The notes: generated by a model not told the origin, from the sequence alone. A DNA stretch of 64,000 nucleotides from Sciurus carolinensis (GCF_902686445.1 NC_062232.1:15854897-15918896), one strand, 5' to 3'. Numbered from the stretch's first letter, positions 41,542-53,795 are shown. Made by a program: numbers and translations.

Positions 41542-41762
41542 GGTCAGGAGCAGTGGTGCATCCCTGTTATCCCAGTGACTCAGGAGGCTGAGGCAGGAAG
41601 ATCTCTAGTTCAAGGCCAGCACCAGCAATTTAGTGAGGCCCTAAGCTATTTAGCAAGACTATGTCTCAAAATTAAATTTTTTTTTAAAAGGGGGGCTGAG
41701 GATGTAGTTCAGTGGTAAAGCACACCTAGGTTCAATCCCCAGTACCAAAACAAAACAAAAAC
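41542..41762 (+). mobile_element. B1-ID composite SINE in L1 element 2
   Basis: B1 head, T/A linker and ID ending TCAATCCCCAGTACC plus (CAAAA)n. ATGTGGCAT at both edges (41533-41541 and 41763-41771). Confidence 0.9.
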
Positions 41763-42439
41763 ATGTGGCATAATGGAAAAATTAAAATGGAATATTATTT
41801 TAAAATGATGAAATGTTGTCCTTTGTGAAAACATGGATGAAATCAGAGGATATTACATTAAAGAAAAAGGCCAGGCACAGAAATACAAATAATACATATT
41901 CTGATCATTTGTGGAAACTTAAAAAAAAAAGGTTAATTACATAGAAGGAGAGAACAGAATGAAGGTTACCTGAGGCTAGGAAGGGTCGGGAGAAGGAGGA
42001 TGGAGAGAAATTGGAAAATGGGTACTAAAATACATTTAGATGTGGGAATTATTTCTAATTTCCTACTGCACATCCTACTATAACCACAGTTTACAACAAT
42101 TTATTATACACTTAAAACCCACAAGAGGGCAAGAGTTTGAAGGGGCAATAATAAAGATAGAAATACTAATTACCCATATTTGGTCATTACACATTGTATA
42201 CATGTATCAAATTATAATACTGACTCCCTTAAATATATGTCAATTAAAAATAAAATTTTACCCCCATGCACCATTTTACAACCTAGATTGTTAGCCCATG
42301 AACTTCCTCATCAGTCATTGGTCAGATTGTTATTAGTCCATGAAATTCCACTACCTAAGAATAGCTCCCCGGCCATATTCTCCTCCCACCCTGTGCATCC
42401 CGCCTCACCCTTCAGAGAAGATGCTCTGCTGGTCTGCTT

Positions 42440-42445
42440 AATAAA
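42440..42445 (+). terminator. AATAAA polyadenylation signal in the transduced segment
   Basis: Lies 12 bp before the A-rich end of L1 element 2. It is the likely signal used by the read-through L1 transcript. Confidence 0.55.
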
Positions 42446-42491
42446 AACTCTTGTGTGAAAAAATAAATAAAATTTTAGAAAGATGAACAAG

Positions 42492-42640
42492 GTATGGGAA
42501 TCTAAGGTACAGCATGCGTAATAATGGATACAGTGAATAATTTGTAGTAATCATTACACGATGAATACGCACATCAAATCATTACATTGTACACCTTGGA
42601 TATATATAAACTTTGTCAATTAAAATTTAGTTGTCCTTTG
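42492..42640 (+). mobile_element. L1 element 1, 3' UTR continuation
   Basis: Resumes exactly where 39438 stopped: GGAATCTAAGGTACAGCATG, then ATCATTACACGATGAATACG and TACATTGTACACCTTGGAT, as in L1MA-type 3' ends. Confidence 0.82.
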
Positions 42641-42646
42641 AAACTT

Positions 42647-42812
42647 AATTTAAAAAAAATTTTAGTTGTAGATGGACACAATACCTTTCTTTCTTTCTTT
42701 CTCTCTTTCTTTCTTTCTTTATTTATTATGGTGCTGAGGATCAAACCCAGTGCCTCGCACATGCTAGGCAAGCACTCTATCACTGAGACCAGTCCCTGTC
42801 CACTCCAGTCCC
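42647..42812 (-). mobile_element. ID SINE with conserved tail and CTTT repeat
   Basis: Antisense tail TTTTAGTTGTAGATGGACAC, a CTTT-rich run (42685-42720) and the ID body. Perfect 15-bp duplication TGTCCTTTGAAACTT (42632-42646 and 42813-42827). Confidence 0.93.
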
Positions 42813-43559
42813 TGTCCTTTGAAACTTTAATACTACCGACAAGAAAGTGATGACTCTAAAAGTGAAAATGGAATTAAAAACACATCCAATCATACAGAAT
42901 CACACTAACCTAAGAGTTTCCAGTATTCATGGTTATTTTTCTCTTCATTTTTTTTTTATAAAAAGTGATCATCTTTCAAATTCATACAACTTTCTCAAAG
43001 TATCTGGAACTCAGTCTATCTAAATATTTCTGATCTGGAAAAGTCCTTGAACCACACCTATCTAATCCCATCCTTTGCCATGACACAGTGCTGGTCACCT
43101 ATTAATAAATATGTCTCTCCATTACAGTCAGTCCTTCATGATACTCCTTTTACACTGGCAAGGATCAAAGACATTTATTAGAAATTTTGCCCTATTTAAT
43201 CTGAACATATTAAAGGACACTGTATCTTTAAACCTGATAGTCCTTGAATCACCTATGGCAAAAATATAGTCTTTGAGTGTTAGCCTGGATTTTTCCTTTA
43301 ATTCTGTAAAATGGTAATATGCAATTAGAAAGTAAAAAATGGTAAGTGGGATATGCTCATCATGTTATGGAATTAACTGGCAATTCTTAAGACTAACATG
43401 TGATATCAAATTTTTGACATCAGCTTTATGTTTCAGAAATTCTCCAATTGTTAAAAGCCTAGTCCAACTAAACTCCCTGACTAGTATTTAATCTGATGAG
43501 AATACAATTGACCTGAATTTTTCTATCATGGAATCTCCACTCTAGGAATAATTTTAAGA

Positions 43560-43618
43560 TTATTGCCATTTGAAACCAGCCTGGGCAACACAGCAAAAAC
43601 CCATCTTAAAAAAAAAAG
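43560..43618 (+). mobile_element. Free B1/7SL-like fragment
   Basis: TTTGAAACCAGCCTGGGCAA followed by an A run. A short 7SL-derived monomer remnant. Confidence 0.6.
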
Positions 43619-43862
43619 TTAATTGTCAGTTAGTCACTTTTCCTCATATGATGGCTACATATTTTCTATTTAGTTGTAGAACAGTGTACTGGCACCTATC
43701 TTTTCTGTTGCATTTCAGCAAATGTCCACAGAAGGGAAGAAAAACTGTATATTTTTATTACATTACTTTCTACTTCAATTCCCCTTGCTGCTTATCTGTA
43801 TGAACTATATAACAGGAAGTACTAAGAAAATAAAGTTTACATATATTTTCAAAAGCATACTT

Positions 43863-44279
43863 AGTTTTTTTTCTTTTTAATTTGTATTAGTTCTAATTAG
43901 TTGTACATGACAGCAGAATGCATTTTGATTCACTGTACACAAATGGAGCACAACTTTTCATTTCTCTGGTTGTACATAATGCAGTCACACCATTTGTGTA
44001 ATCATACATGTATATAGGGTAATAATGTACATCTCATTCCACCATCTTTCCATCCCCATATCTCCTCCCTTCCTTTCACTCCCCTCTGCCCAATCTAAAG
44101 TTCCTCCATTCTTCCCTTGTCCCCTGCCACCTCATTGTGAATCAGCATCCACAAATCAGAGAAAACATTTTGCCTTCGGTTTTTTGAGCTTGGTTTATCT
44201 CACTTAGCATGATATTCTCCAACTCCGTCCATTTACCTGCAAATACCATAACTTTATTCTCCTCTAAGTCTGAGTAATA

Positions 44280-44310
<31 letters not shown>

Positions 44311-44319
44311 CACACACCA

Positions 44320-44402
<83 letters not shown>

Positions 44403-44587
44403 AGTTTCTTTATCCATTCATTTATTGAAGGGCATCTAGGTTGGTTCCACAATTTAGCTATTGTGAATTGAGCTGCTATAAACATTGATGTGGCTGCATC
44501 ACTGTAGTATGCTGATTTTAAGTCTTTGGGGTATAGATAGAGGAGTGGGAAGAAAGCTGGGTAAAATGGTAGTTCCATTCCAAGTTT
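43863..44587 (-). mobile_element. Squirrel L1 LINE 3' end (ORF2 C-terminus and 3' UTR)
   Basis: On the minus strand, ORF2 C-terminal phrases (LYPKDLKSAYY, MFIAAQFTIAKLWNQPRCPS, INEWIKKL) precede a 3' UTR ending in an A run. 12-bp duplication AAAAGCATACTT (43851-43862 and 44588-44599). An expanded TA/TG tract interrupts the ORF2 end. Confidence 0.93.
44284..44402. repeat. Compound (TG)n(TA)n(CA)n microsatellite inside L1
   Basis: Grew at the L1 segment that normally reads TGTGTATATATACC. The motif CACACACCAG occurs at 44311-44320 and at 44393-44402, so part of it was duplicated. Confidence 0.93.
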
Positions 44588-44831
44588 AAAAGCATACTTG
44601 TGATTTACATTTTATAGTGTCTAGGCAGGCTCAGTAAATGTATTTAATAATATACATCTTGCAGACAAAATTACAAACAATGGAAGAATTAATTTGATAA
44701 TTTCCTTCAACAAAGAAAAAAAAAAAACTAAGTAGAAGCTAGATTCTCTAAATAGTGTCCAATAGTTGGAAATGTTCTGTATCAATATTGTCTGACATAA
44801 GTCAGTAGCCACATATGACTATTGAGTTCTA

Positions 44832-44960
44832 TTTTTTTTTAATATTTTCTTAGTTGTAGATGGACACAATATATTTATTTTTATGTGGTGCTAAGGATTG
44901 AACCCAGCACCTCACGCATGCAAGGCAAGTACTCTACCACTGAGCTACAGCCCCAGCCTG
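44832..44960 (-). mobile_element. ID SINE with conserved tail
   Basis: Antisense tail CTTAGTTGTAGATGGACACA, then the ID body ending GCTACAGCCCCAGCC. The edges CTATTGAGTTCT and CTACTGAGTTCT are a near-perfect duplication. Confidence 0.92.
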
Positions 44961-46699
44961 GCTACTGAGTTCTTGAAATGTGGCTAGAATGTCATAGGAA
45001 GTAAGTTCTTTATTTGATTTTAAATAATTTATTTAAATAGCCTCCTAAGGCTACTGGCTACCTACCTATTGAAGACTTAAAATGGGGCTAGTATGACTAT
45101 CTGAAATCTTATTTTTAAATAATTAAATTTTAAATAATTGCTTATTAATAGCTAGTGACTACCACAATGGTCAGCATACATCTAGAACACTGATATTCAG
45201 AAAAGTAATGTGGGTAAGAAAAGTTGTTATGAATTGGAATATTGTTTAAGAATGAATAAGATGGAGACTGAAAAAAGGCAGAGTTTGGCCCAATATTTTT
45301 TTAGCCTTAAAAAAAAAACCTCAACAACCATAGGCTTTAAAGGGTAGTCACATCCAAAAGATTCATCTCAAAAGAACAACTTTATGTCACAAAGCCTTAG
45401 AATTAGAGTCTAAAATTTCACAACTAAATTTGTCTATAAAATAAGGTATTGTAGTAGCTCAAATAGGAAAAATTTGGCCCATTTTTATGTCAAAAATTCA
45501 CAGTAGGAAAGAGTATAAGTTATGGCTCACTAGAAAGCAGAAATGTTTACTGTATCAAAAAATATACCTAAACCTAAGTATATTACTTACAAAATTCAAA
45601 TTAGATAATTCAGGAAAAAGTCCACTGAAAAACTACAAAGCACTACATGCATATATTCTAATTGCTACTACTACTATTGTTGTGGTAGTGGTGGTGGCTC
45701 TTGACTTCAAAAAATTTGTAAATGGGTACCTGCAAACACCTTGCTGGCTGGCATCAAGTTTTACCGTATGTATGGACACTGATACCACTCCAACTATACT
45801 AAAACACGATACATGTGGCTACCATTAAGTCTTAGTATTGTTTTCTTTTTTAAACGGTAAGCTAGGTGGTACTTTAACTGTGACTATGAACAGCTGGTGT
45901 ATAGACAATAATTAATAATTGAAGAAATAATATAAGAATCTAGTGAGTGAAATTGATTCACAATTCCAATGTGAGTCTCCATTACAATTCAAGGCATGTG
46001 ATTCTTCCTTGAAAGCAACTACTTTTCAAGTTCCCTGAACCTTTTAGAGGGAATTCTACTATGTCCTCTAATTTAAAAAAAAATCAAGCATGTATGCTTG
46101 AATTTCTAGGTTTAAATTTAGACACTACATTCTCAAACAAGCTAATTTTACCTCATTAAGACAGAACACTCTCTCACACTGAAACGTTTTTAGTAGGCAT
46201 GATCTTAAGAACAAGGGTTTGGCATAAGTAAATCATATGAAGAACAGAAGTAAAATCTGTTAACTACTTAAAAAGTGTAAAACTGTATTATTTAAAGTAC
46301 ATTGGGCAAACTAAGGGATTCATGTATTTCCTCCACACCATTGATATGTTAAAAAAAAAAGCTAACCTCTGAGCATAAAACCTACCTGCACAAAGGATAA
46401 GGGAGTACACTTTGCTAAAATCAACCAAAAGACTTTCCTCAAGTGTATTCCTAGCCTCAGAATCTAAAAGCCTCTAGATGTTTCCAAAGTTGATCTAAGT
46501 TTAATCTTGAGGAGCAGGCCTTGAATGTGCCTGTCATTTAGTAAATTGTATTGTAGCTAGGTTTGAAAAAAACTGTATGTACAAAGGAAAATGGTCAGCC
46601 TAGAATGAAAGCCAAAAAACCCAGACATTGGCAACCTTTACTGCTCAGCACTACTCAGGGGAAACCCAAATAGTCCCTGTGGCAGGTGTATCCTAATCA

Positions 46700-46940
46700 T
46701 GGATTATCTAACCAAGTCCCTTTGTTTTGATTCCATTCTCACCAAGCAACCTTGTGATTGTAATTTGGCTTCCCATGTGGTTTGTCTATAAAGAGAAAAT
46801 GCACTAATCTCTCAGTTCGATCTCACCAGCCTAATTAACAGCTGTAGTTCTCATTTCAAATGAACAAACTGGCATTAGGGCAAGTACATGTGAGTCTGGC
46901 CATACACAGTGTGCTAACAGGGTCAGATTTCTGAGCCTTT
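46700..46940. promoter_or_regulatory. Candidate conserved non-coding block
   Basis: Unique sequence with TAATCT (46805-46810), TAATTA (46832-46837) and, one base on, the E-box CAGCTG (46839-46844). A homeodomain/bHLH composite is suggested. Inference only. Confidence 0.3.
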
Positions 46941-46944
46941 AAGA

Positions 46945-47025
46945 ATATAAGCTCCTCAATCACCACTGAACCTTCTGTGCCTAGAACAGTGTGTGGCTCA
47001 TGATAGTTGCTCAGTGAATACCAGG
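46945..47025 (+). mobile_element. L2 LINE 3'-end fragment
   Basis: AAGCTCCTCAATCACC, then GTGCCTAGAACAGTGTGTGG and GTTGCTCAGTGAATA. Confidence 0.6.
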
Positions 47026-47510
47026 CTGAGGTCCAGAGACCTAAGATGACTTTTAATGTCTTTCAGTTTGAATTGCAATATTATATTGAAAAGGTATAAA
47101 TGTTCAATATAAAATGATCATATTTGGATTGTACTACAAATAAAATATTTAAGTATCAGCATTAAGAAGACTAAAAGCTAATTTATTAGATATAATACAT
47201 GTTATACAATTAGAAATACTATATTTTCAGGCCTACAACATCATCATTTTCATTGTTTTCTCTGGAAAAATTTCCCCATGACAAGCAAAGGCACTCAAAA
47301 TCATTGAGAAACTTGATATACTCAGTATTCAAAATGTTCACTTTTTAAAGTGTTAATGGTTTCTCCCACTGCAAACATTTTAGAAAGAGCTAACCCAACA
47401 TTTCTTTCTTTCTTTTTTTGCCTTTCCCTAAGTCCATAATTTATTCTAAATATCCAGTGGAGCTATTCTGTATCAAATCCAATAAAGGCAACAATGAATA
47501 AAAAGTGCTG

Positions 47511-47610
47511 CTAAGGGGCTGGGGATGAGGCTTAGTGGTAGAGAGTTTGCCTGGCATGCTTGAAATCCTGGGTTCAATCCCTAGCACTGCAAAAACAAAA
47601 GCAAAACAAT
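47511..47610 (+). mobile_element. ID SINE
   Basis: ID body GGGGCTGGGGATGAGGCTTA to CCCTAGCACTGC plus a CAAAA tail. 12-bp duplication TAAAAAGTGCTG (47499-47510 and 47611-47622). Confidence 0.92.
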
Positions 47611-47859
47611 TAAAAAGTGCTGATAATTTATCCAGTTCTACACCTTGATTACAGTTATTAAAGCATGTCTCATTTTGCTAGAACTTCACAAAACCAAAAA
47701 TCCCAGTGATTCTGTCTCTAGTACTGGGCAACATCCCTTTTAACAGAAATATAACCTCTTGGACATTATAAAACCAAAACAACTATCTATAACACTAGAG
47801 AACAATCAAAAATAAACCAAAAATGAACAGAAACCTACAACTAGAAAAAGGGAAAGGCA

Positions 47860-48846
47860 CCAGGAAAGATGTCCATTTTTCAAACTTTTTGCCTACAAGC
47901 AGACACCATAGGTGCAATATGGAACAGTAGTATAACTGGCTTGAAGAACCAGAAGACAAAGTTCAGATAACCACAATAACAGTAAAAAATTAAAACACAC
48001 AAATTATAAACATCAAGAATGAGAGGTGACACCACTACTAAGTCTGTAGATAATAAAAGGACAAAAAAGATATTATAAAACCTCCATGCACATAAATCAG
48101 ACAAATTTCTTGAAAGACACAAACTACAAAAACTCACTCAAAATTGTCAATCCAAAAAACTTTATGTCTGGCACAGAAACTGAATTTACAGTTAAAAATG
48201 TTTACACAAATACAAATTCAGGCCTAGATAGCTTCAAAGGTGAATGACTGCAAAAATTTAAGGAAGAAATAATACCAATTCAACACAAACTTTTCCAGAA
48301 AATTGAAGAGGAGGAAATACTTACCAACATATTATATGAGGCCAGTATTACCCTAATCAGATGGAGACTGACAATGGTATTATAAAAAAAAAGAATGAAA
48401 ACTTCAATATCCCCCATGAACATAAAAGATAAAAATAAGTATTCTAAAAGTTTTAGTAAATAAAATCCAAAAATTTATAAAAAAGTATCCATATATCACA
48501 CCCAAGTAGGGTTTAACCCAGGAATGCAAGGTTGGTTTAACACTTAAAAATCCATCAATATAAATTGCCATGTTTACGAACTTCTTTAAAAAATAAAACA
48601 GAACAAAATAAGAAAAAAATCTACGGTTATTTCACTAGACATATAAAAGGCATTTGAAGCATAGAAGAAATAAAAATGGCATGTAATAATCAAATGTTGA
48701 ATATGGGTAACTGATAGGTAATATTGTACTATTTACTTCATTTTATATACATTTTAGATTTTTTAAAAATAAAACATGTATAAAAAGAAAAAAAAAGGCA
48801 TGTGAAAAAAATCCAACATCCATTCTTGATTTAAAAACCTTTGACG
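47860..48846 (+). mobile_element. Old L1M LINE, ORF2 reverse-transcriptase region
   Basis: Sense ORF2 text: CTGCAAAAATTTAAGGAAGA, GAAATACTTACCAACATATT, GGAATGCAAGGTTGGTTTAA. Highly diverged with many stops. It appears to continue after the SINE to about 49250. Confidence 0.7.
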
Positions 48847-49041
48847 AGTCAGGCACAGTGGCACACACCTGTAATCCCAGCTACTTGGAATGCTGAGGCA
48901 GGAGGATCATAAGTTCAGGACCAGCCTAGGCAACTTAACAAGACCTGTCTCAAAACAAAATTTTAAAAAAAAGGTCTGGAGATACAAAGCTCAGAGGAAG
49001 AATGCTCCTGGGTTTAATCCCCAGTAAAACACACACACACA
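48847..49041 (+). mobile_element. B1-ID composite SINE inserted in old L1
   Basis: Clear B1 head with TGTAATCCCAGCTACTTGGA, A-rich linker, diverged ID, short (CA)n tail. Confidence 0.88.
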
Positions 49042-49697
49042 AATTTCTTAAGAAAGTAGGAACAGAAAGGAACTTTCTCAACATAAAAATTAAGAAAAAA
49101 CTATAACTGACAACATACTTAAAGCTGAAAGATTGACTGCTTTCTCCCTAATGTCAAGATCAAGACGAGAGTTTCCACTCTCACCACTTCTATTCAACAT
49201 GGAAGAAAATGCATTAACAATCTCATCCTACCAGTTTGTAAAAACATAAGTTAAAGAAAATGCCAATCAGGAAAAATGAATATTAATGATAGGAAAAATG
49301 TAATGGAAAACTGAAGGAAGTTGCCTTAAGAGTTGGTTTTATGGAAAGATAAAGTCAAGAAACCTTTAGTTAAACAGAAAAAAGAGAAAAGACACATAAA
49401 ATTATAAGTGAAAGGGGACATTACAACTGTTAATATAAAGCTATAAGGGATCAAAAGAGACTACTATGAGCAATTAAATACCAACCAGTAGGATAACTAA
49501 GAAGAAATGGAATAAATCCTAGGAATATTCATCTATAAAATATCCTACCAATACCGAATCATGAAGAAATAGAGAAGACTGAATCTGTACTCAAAATCTC
49601 CCAACAAGAAAAGCCCAGGACCTGAGGAGTTTCACTGGTGAATTCTACCAGACACTTAAGAATTAACACAAATCTGTTCAAAGTCTGTCTCCCCAAC

Positions 49698-49769
<72 letters not shown>

Positions 49770-49960
49770 AACTAAAGAGCAAGGAACACTTTCAAAATAA
49801 TTTTGAGACCAGCATTACCCTGATACCAAAGCCAGACAAGGACCAAAAAAGAAAATTGCAGGCCAATTTCCCTAACAAACACTTTTTTAAAAATCCTCAA
49901 TAAAACAAACCAATTGCAATGGCACACTGGAAGTAATATACACCATGATCAAGTGGGATA
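49042..49960 (+). mobile_element. Old L1M LINE, ORF2 region (continuation plus a second copy)
   Basis: 49080-49240 continues the upstream element (CACTTCTATTCAACATGG). From about 49300 to 49960 an earlier part of ORF2 appears again (GGTGAATTCTACCAGACACT, AGACCAGCATTACCCTGATA), so two insertions or a rearrangement are present. A (GA)n tract interrupts it. Confidence 0.65.
49701..49767 (+). repeat. (GA)n microsatellite, about 33 units
   Basis: 67 uninterrupted bases inside old L1 sequence. Confidence 0.97.
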
Positions 49961-50124
49961 TAATAATAACCACAAACATTGTAGCAAGCTGGTGAAATGC
50001 TACAATAAGATCGCAAGTTATGTCAACTATATAAAAAGTGAGCTATACAAAATAACCGATATTCAACTATTTTTCCCTAAAAAAGATAGCAAATACATAT
50101 TATAATCATTTGTAAGGTTGTCAG

Positions 50125-50345
50125 ACAGACTTTGGGGCACAAACGCATAGATTCAAATTCTGGCTCCACTAATCATTAATTGTGTGACTCTTGAGTATGT
50201 TACACAGCCTCAGTTTCCTCATCTATAAAGTGAATATAGCAGCACCTACTTTATAGGCTTGTTCTGAGGAGTTAATGTGTTAACATACAAAAAGCATCTA
50301 GAAAAGTACCTGGCACATGGTAAAAGCTATTCCAACATCAACTAT
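50125..50345 (+). mobile_element. MIR SINE
   Basis: Sense MIR: ATTCAAATTCTGGCTCCACT, CAGCCTCAGTTTCCTCATCT and AGTACCTGGCACATGGTAAA. Confidence 0.82.
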
Positions 50346-50349
50346 CATA

Positions 50350-50450
50350 TCATTAATCCCAGCTCTGTCATTTCCTCTATGTGTGATTTTGAGAAGTTTC
50401 TTCCACCTGTTTTCTCAACTGATAAAATGTGAACATTGAATAAGACTGCC
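50350..50450 (+). mobile_element. MIR SINE fragment, second copy
   Basis: TCCCAGCTCTGTCATTTCC, then GTTTTCTCAACTGATAAAAT. A further MIR directly behind the first. Confidence 0.55.
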
Positions 50451-50799
50451 TCAAATATCAGAACCAGTTCTTAAATTTTATTTTTGTACAAGTATAAAAG
50501 CATATGACAAAAGCTTTAATCACCATAGTACATGAAGAAAACTGTATTATTTGCCTAAATGACTAAGGTCATTCTTTGGTTTCTCTTGAACTGAACCAAA
50601 AGATTAGAAATCAATGTTCAATTAAATCCTGGGTCAAAATCAATTAGTTAAATCAGTAGTCTCCAATGGCAATGGCTTCCTATCTTGCTTTTATAGCAAA
50701 CCACCTTATGTCCAGTTATCCTAAGAAGTTTAACAGATATACTATTACTTGCTCAAACCTTACAATGTGCTAAGTATCAAGAACTTTTAAATGGCAAGT

Positions 50800-51045
50800 A
50801 TGAAGTAACAGCATAGCAGTTAAAATACTTGTGGGCTTAGAGTCATCCACCTGGGTTCAAATCCTACCTCCATACTACAATTGTTACTTGAGACAAGTAA
50901 TTTAACTTCTCTGGGGTTCATTTCCTCTTCTGTAAAATAGTAATAATCCCATCACAGACTGACTGTGAGGTTTTAAATAAACTAATGTACGTAAAGTGCT
51001 TAGGATAGTGCCTACTACTGAGGAAAAGTATAAGAAGTATTGGCT
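50800..51045 (+). mobile_element. MIR SINE
   Basis: CTGGGTTCAAATCCTACCTC, then TTTAACTTCTCTGGGGTTCA, CTGTAAAATAGTAATAATCC and AAAGTGCTTAGGATAGTGCC. Nearly full length. Confidence 0.82.
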
Positions 51046-52169
51046 ACGATCAAAGATAATTCCTCAAAAGTTCTCAAAATTAAATTAATTTTAATGTATT
51101 TCAGTGCAGAAAATAAGCATAGGCCATGTGACATGTTTAAGACTCTCAAAATTAAGCAGCAACATATTATCTAAAATTTAGATCCTATTCTTATGTTGTA
51201 TAAGGAGAAAGAAACTATTAAGACTATATGACCACTCTATGGGTAAATTATAATAAATTGCATCACATGTACTTACTAGCCCTGGAATATCTTTAATTTG
51301 GGTTTTCTAAGTCATCTTATCTTCCATTTTAAAAACATATAAAATATTAAAATAACTTAAAATAACACCTTTCTTATTGCCTGGCACTAAATTCTTATCC
51401 ACATCAAATACATGGGCAAGTATTTAAGACCATACCAAATTACTTTCAACTGTGTAAACTTTCAACCTTAACTAGTAAGCTCATCCTATGTTTCATTCCC
51501 TCCTTATATCCCAATTGACTTGTTGCCCCCATTTTCAATTCCTTTAGCCCATAGAGGAAATTAATAGCAATAAGAAGCTTAAGTAAATGTCTTATAGATA
51601 AGCAAGCTCAACATTCTCCTCACATTTAATGATTCCATGAGAATTAGTGATAGGTAATTGTCTATTTCCCAAAATTTCAAAAAGCAAATAACCACTTCTG
51701 ACTACTGTAACTGGCAATGGATTGTACAGTGCACTTGTAATTGTCAGGTTGCTTGTGATGCTTAACAAAACTTTCAGATATGATTTTGTAACTGACAGTA
51801 GGTCTCATGCAGTAAAACTATAAACAATCATTTTAGATCTCAGGCAATTCCACTTTCAAGCAAAGTTCAGGTTGTATGCCTGGGATAAACTCTTCTTCTA
51901 TTGATACTACACATCCTCATAGACCTTACTCACAGCTCCCAGGGACAATTGCTTGATAATCAATTTAAAACATTTTAATTATGTTTTCAAAACCAAAATA
52001 GAAAACACATATATCTAAATCCATTTCCATACTACAGAATTTTGATATATACAATTTAGTCTTCAAATCCATGAGTATTTTACATACTCTGCCCACTATC
52101 ATACTAAATTATACACACACACACACATAAAAACTATATAACAAGAATGTGTGTTTGACTTTAACCTAG

Positions 52170-52445
52170 TAAAAATGTATTATCCAAGAAACACAATAAG
52201 ATTACAATAGCCAAGAGGTGGAAGAAACTCAACTGTCTAGTGACAGATGAATGGATAAATGAAATGTGGCACACATGTACAATGGAATATTATTCTGCCT
52301 TAAGAAGGAAAATATCCTGTCACATGTATAACATGGATGAATCTCACTATGCCAAATGAAATAAAAGTCATAAAATGACAAATGCTAGGATTCTACTTAT
52401 ATGAGGTATGTAGTCAAATTCATAAAGACAAAAAGTAAAATTCAG
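52170..52445 (+). mobile_element. Old L1M LINE 3' fragment
   Basis: Sense L1 text: GTGACAGATGAATGGATAAA, GTACAATGGAATATTATTCT, then GGATTCTACTTATATGAGGT. Confidence 0.78.
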
Positions 52446-53700
52446 TAAAACATAACTGAAAAAAAAATACATCTTAACCACCGAATCCTAAGAATATTGT
52501 CCATCACTAACTGAAATAATGAACTCCTCTAAAGTATCAATTCTGAAGGATTAAATGAAAGATTTAATTTTGAAGGAAAAGCAATTTTGGTCAAGAAAAG
52601 AATGAATGAGGAAATAAGTTTCACCTTGTCTTAGGACTAGATCACATTCAGTCATAACTTCAAAATCATATTCTTCCTGGTTAAGTTTTGCTTTCGTTCA
52701 TTTGTGTTTAAATAGTTCCCAGGCAACTAATTTTTTTTTCTCACACTACTGACTGCCACAGTTCTCAATTGCAAATTTATTAAATGTCATAAGCACTTGA
52801 GAAAATAAGGAATAATCATGTAAAAACACAGTGAGAATAAACCAAGCAGTTTCTCCATCAGAAAATGAGGCCCCGCACTCTGTTACAATCGCTCCAGGGA
52901 AGTTGTTTTGACAGTCATCAACAGCAAATAGAAATCTGTCCTCAACCTATATTATAGAAAATATTTAAGTACAGTTTTGTAAGCTCCAGACTATCCACAG
53001 ATCTATAACAAGGTTGAGAAAGGCACAAACTACTGTCTTTTCACATGCTTTGCAATAGTTTACAGCTTTCCTGAATAGTTTTGCAGCTCTTACCCAATTT
53101 AGGAAAAGAAAAGGGGGGAAAAAAGCTCTACAAATCAGATCCACCCAACTAAGCTGGGGGAAAAGATAGAAGAGAGAAGAGAAAAAAGAGCCTTTAAAAT
53201 AACTGTGCATGCAATAATTATGTTTTCCTACTTTACCCCCTTCCTTCATCGTGCATTACATTATCAGCATGAGTCTTCCAGATGACTTTTAAGTGGCAAT
53301 AAGAGTAAGCATTCTGTTAACTGGGTAAAAGGTGGACAAAAAAACATAGCTCAGACTTTGTGAAGACTATGGAACAGCTGATGTTAATACAAATGACAAA
53401 ATATGCTTGGAATATGGACTCAATGGCTACACTGTTATAAAGATAGCCATTTTCTTATATATTGATTCAGTACTTTGTAAATGCTATAGTGGTACTCTAT
53501 GGCAATTCTCAGAATGGTGAGATCCAATCAGATCTGGCTTGGGAAGGAAGATTCCTGAGTTCCACATCAGCCCTGATTCTGGCTGATGTAGACTTACATT
53601 TTTTTCAATCTGTAAAGTGAAGAGGTTGGATTATAAGGAGACTTTTTATAGCCTAGGAGTTATATATCTAACATTTAGTAATCTTTTAAAATATCTTTCA

Positions 53701-53795
53701 GGGTTGGGATATAGCTCAGTGGTAGAATAATTGCCTAAGCATGTGGGAGGCCCTAGGTGTGACCCCCAACACTAAAAAATAAATAAGAAATGAAA
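53701..53795 (+). mobile_element. ID SINE
   Basis: GGGTTGGGATATAGCTCAGT to ACCCCCAACACT plus an A-rich tail. Confidence 0.87.

Larger units (their letters stand above)
39439..42479 (+). mobile_element. Second L1 LINE (element 2), nested in element 1, with probable 3' transduction
   Basis: 5'-truncated within ORF2 (starts AAACAAGGATATCTACTTT) and runs to an L1 3' end near 42262. About 195 bp of non-L1 sequence follow (42263-42457) with AATAAA at 42440-42445, then an A-rich tail. The whole unit is flanked by 12-bp AAGATGAACAAG (39427-39438 and 42480-42491). Three B1-ID SINEs are inserted in it. ORF2 is full of stops. Confidence 0.85.

Noticed and set aside
44142..44578. ORFs with VCVCVC or IYIYIY runs
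   Set aside because: Translations of the compound dinucleotide repeat inside an L1 fragment.
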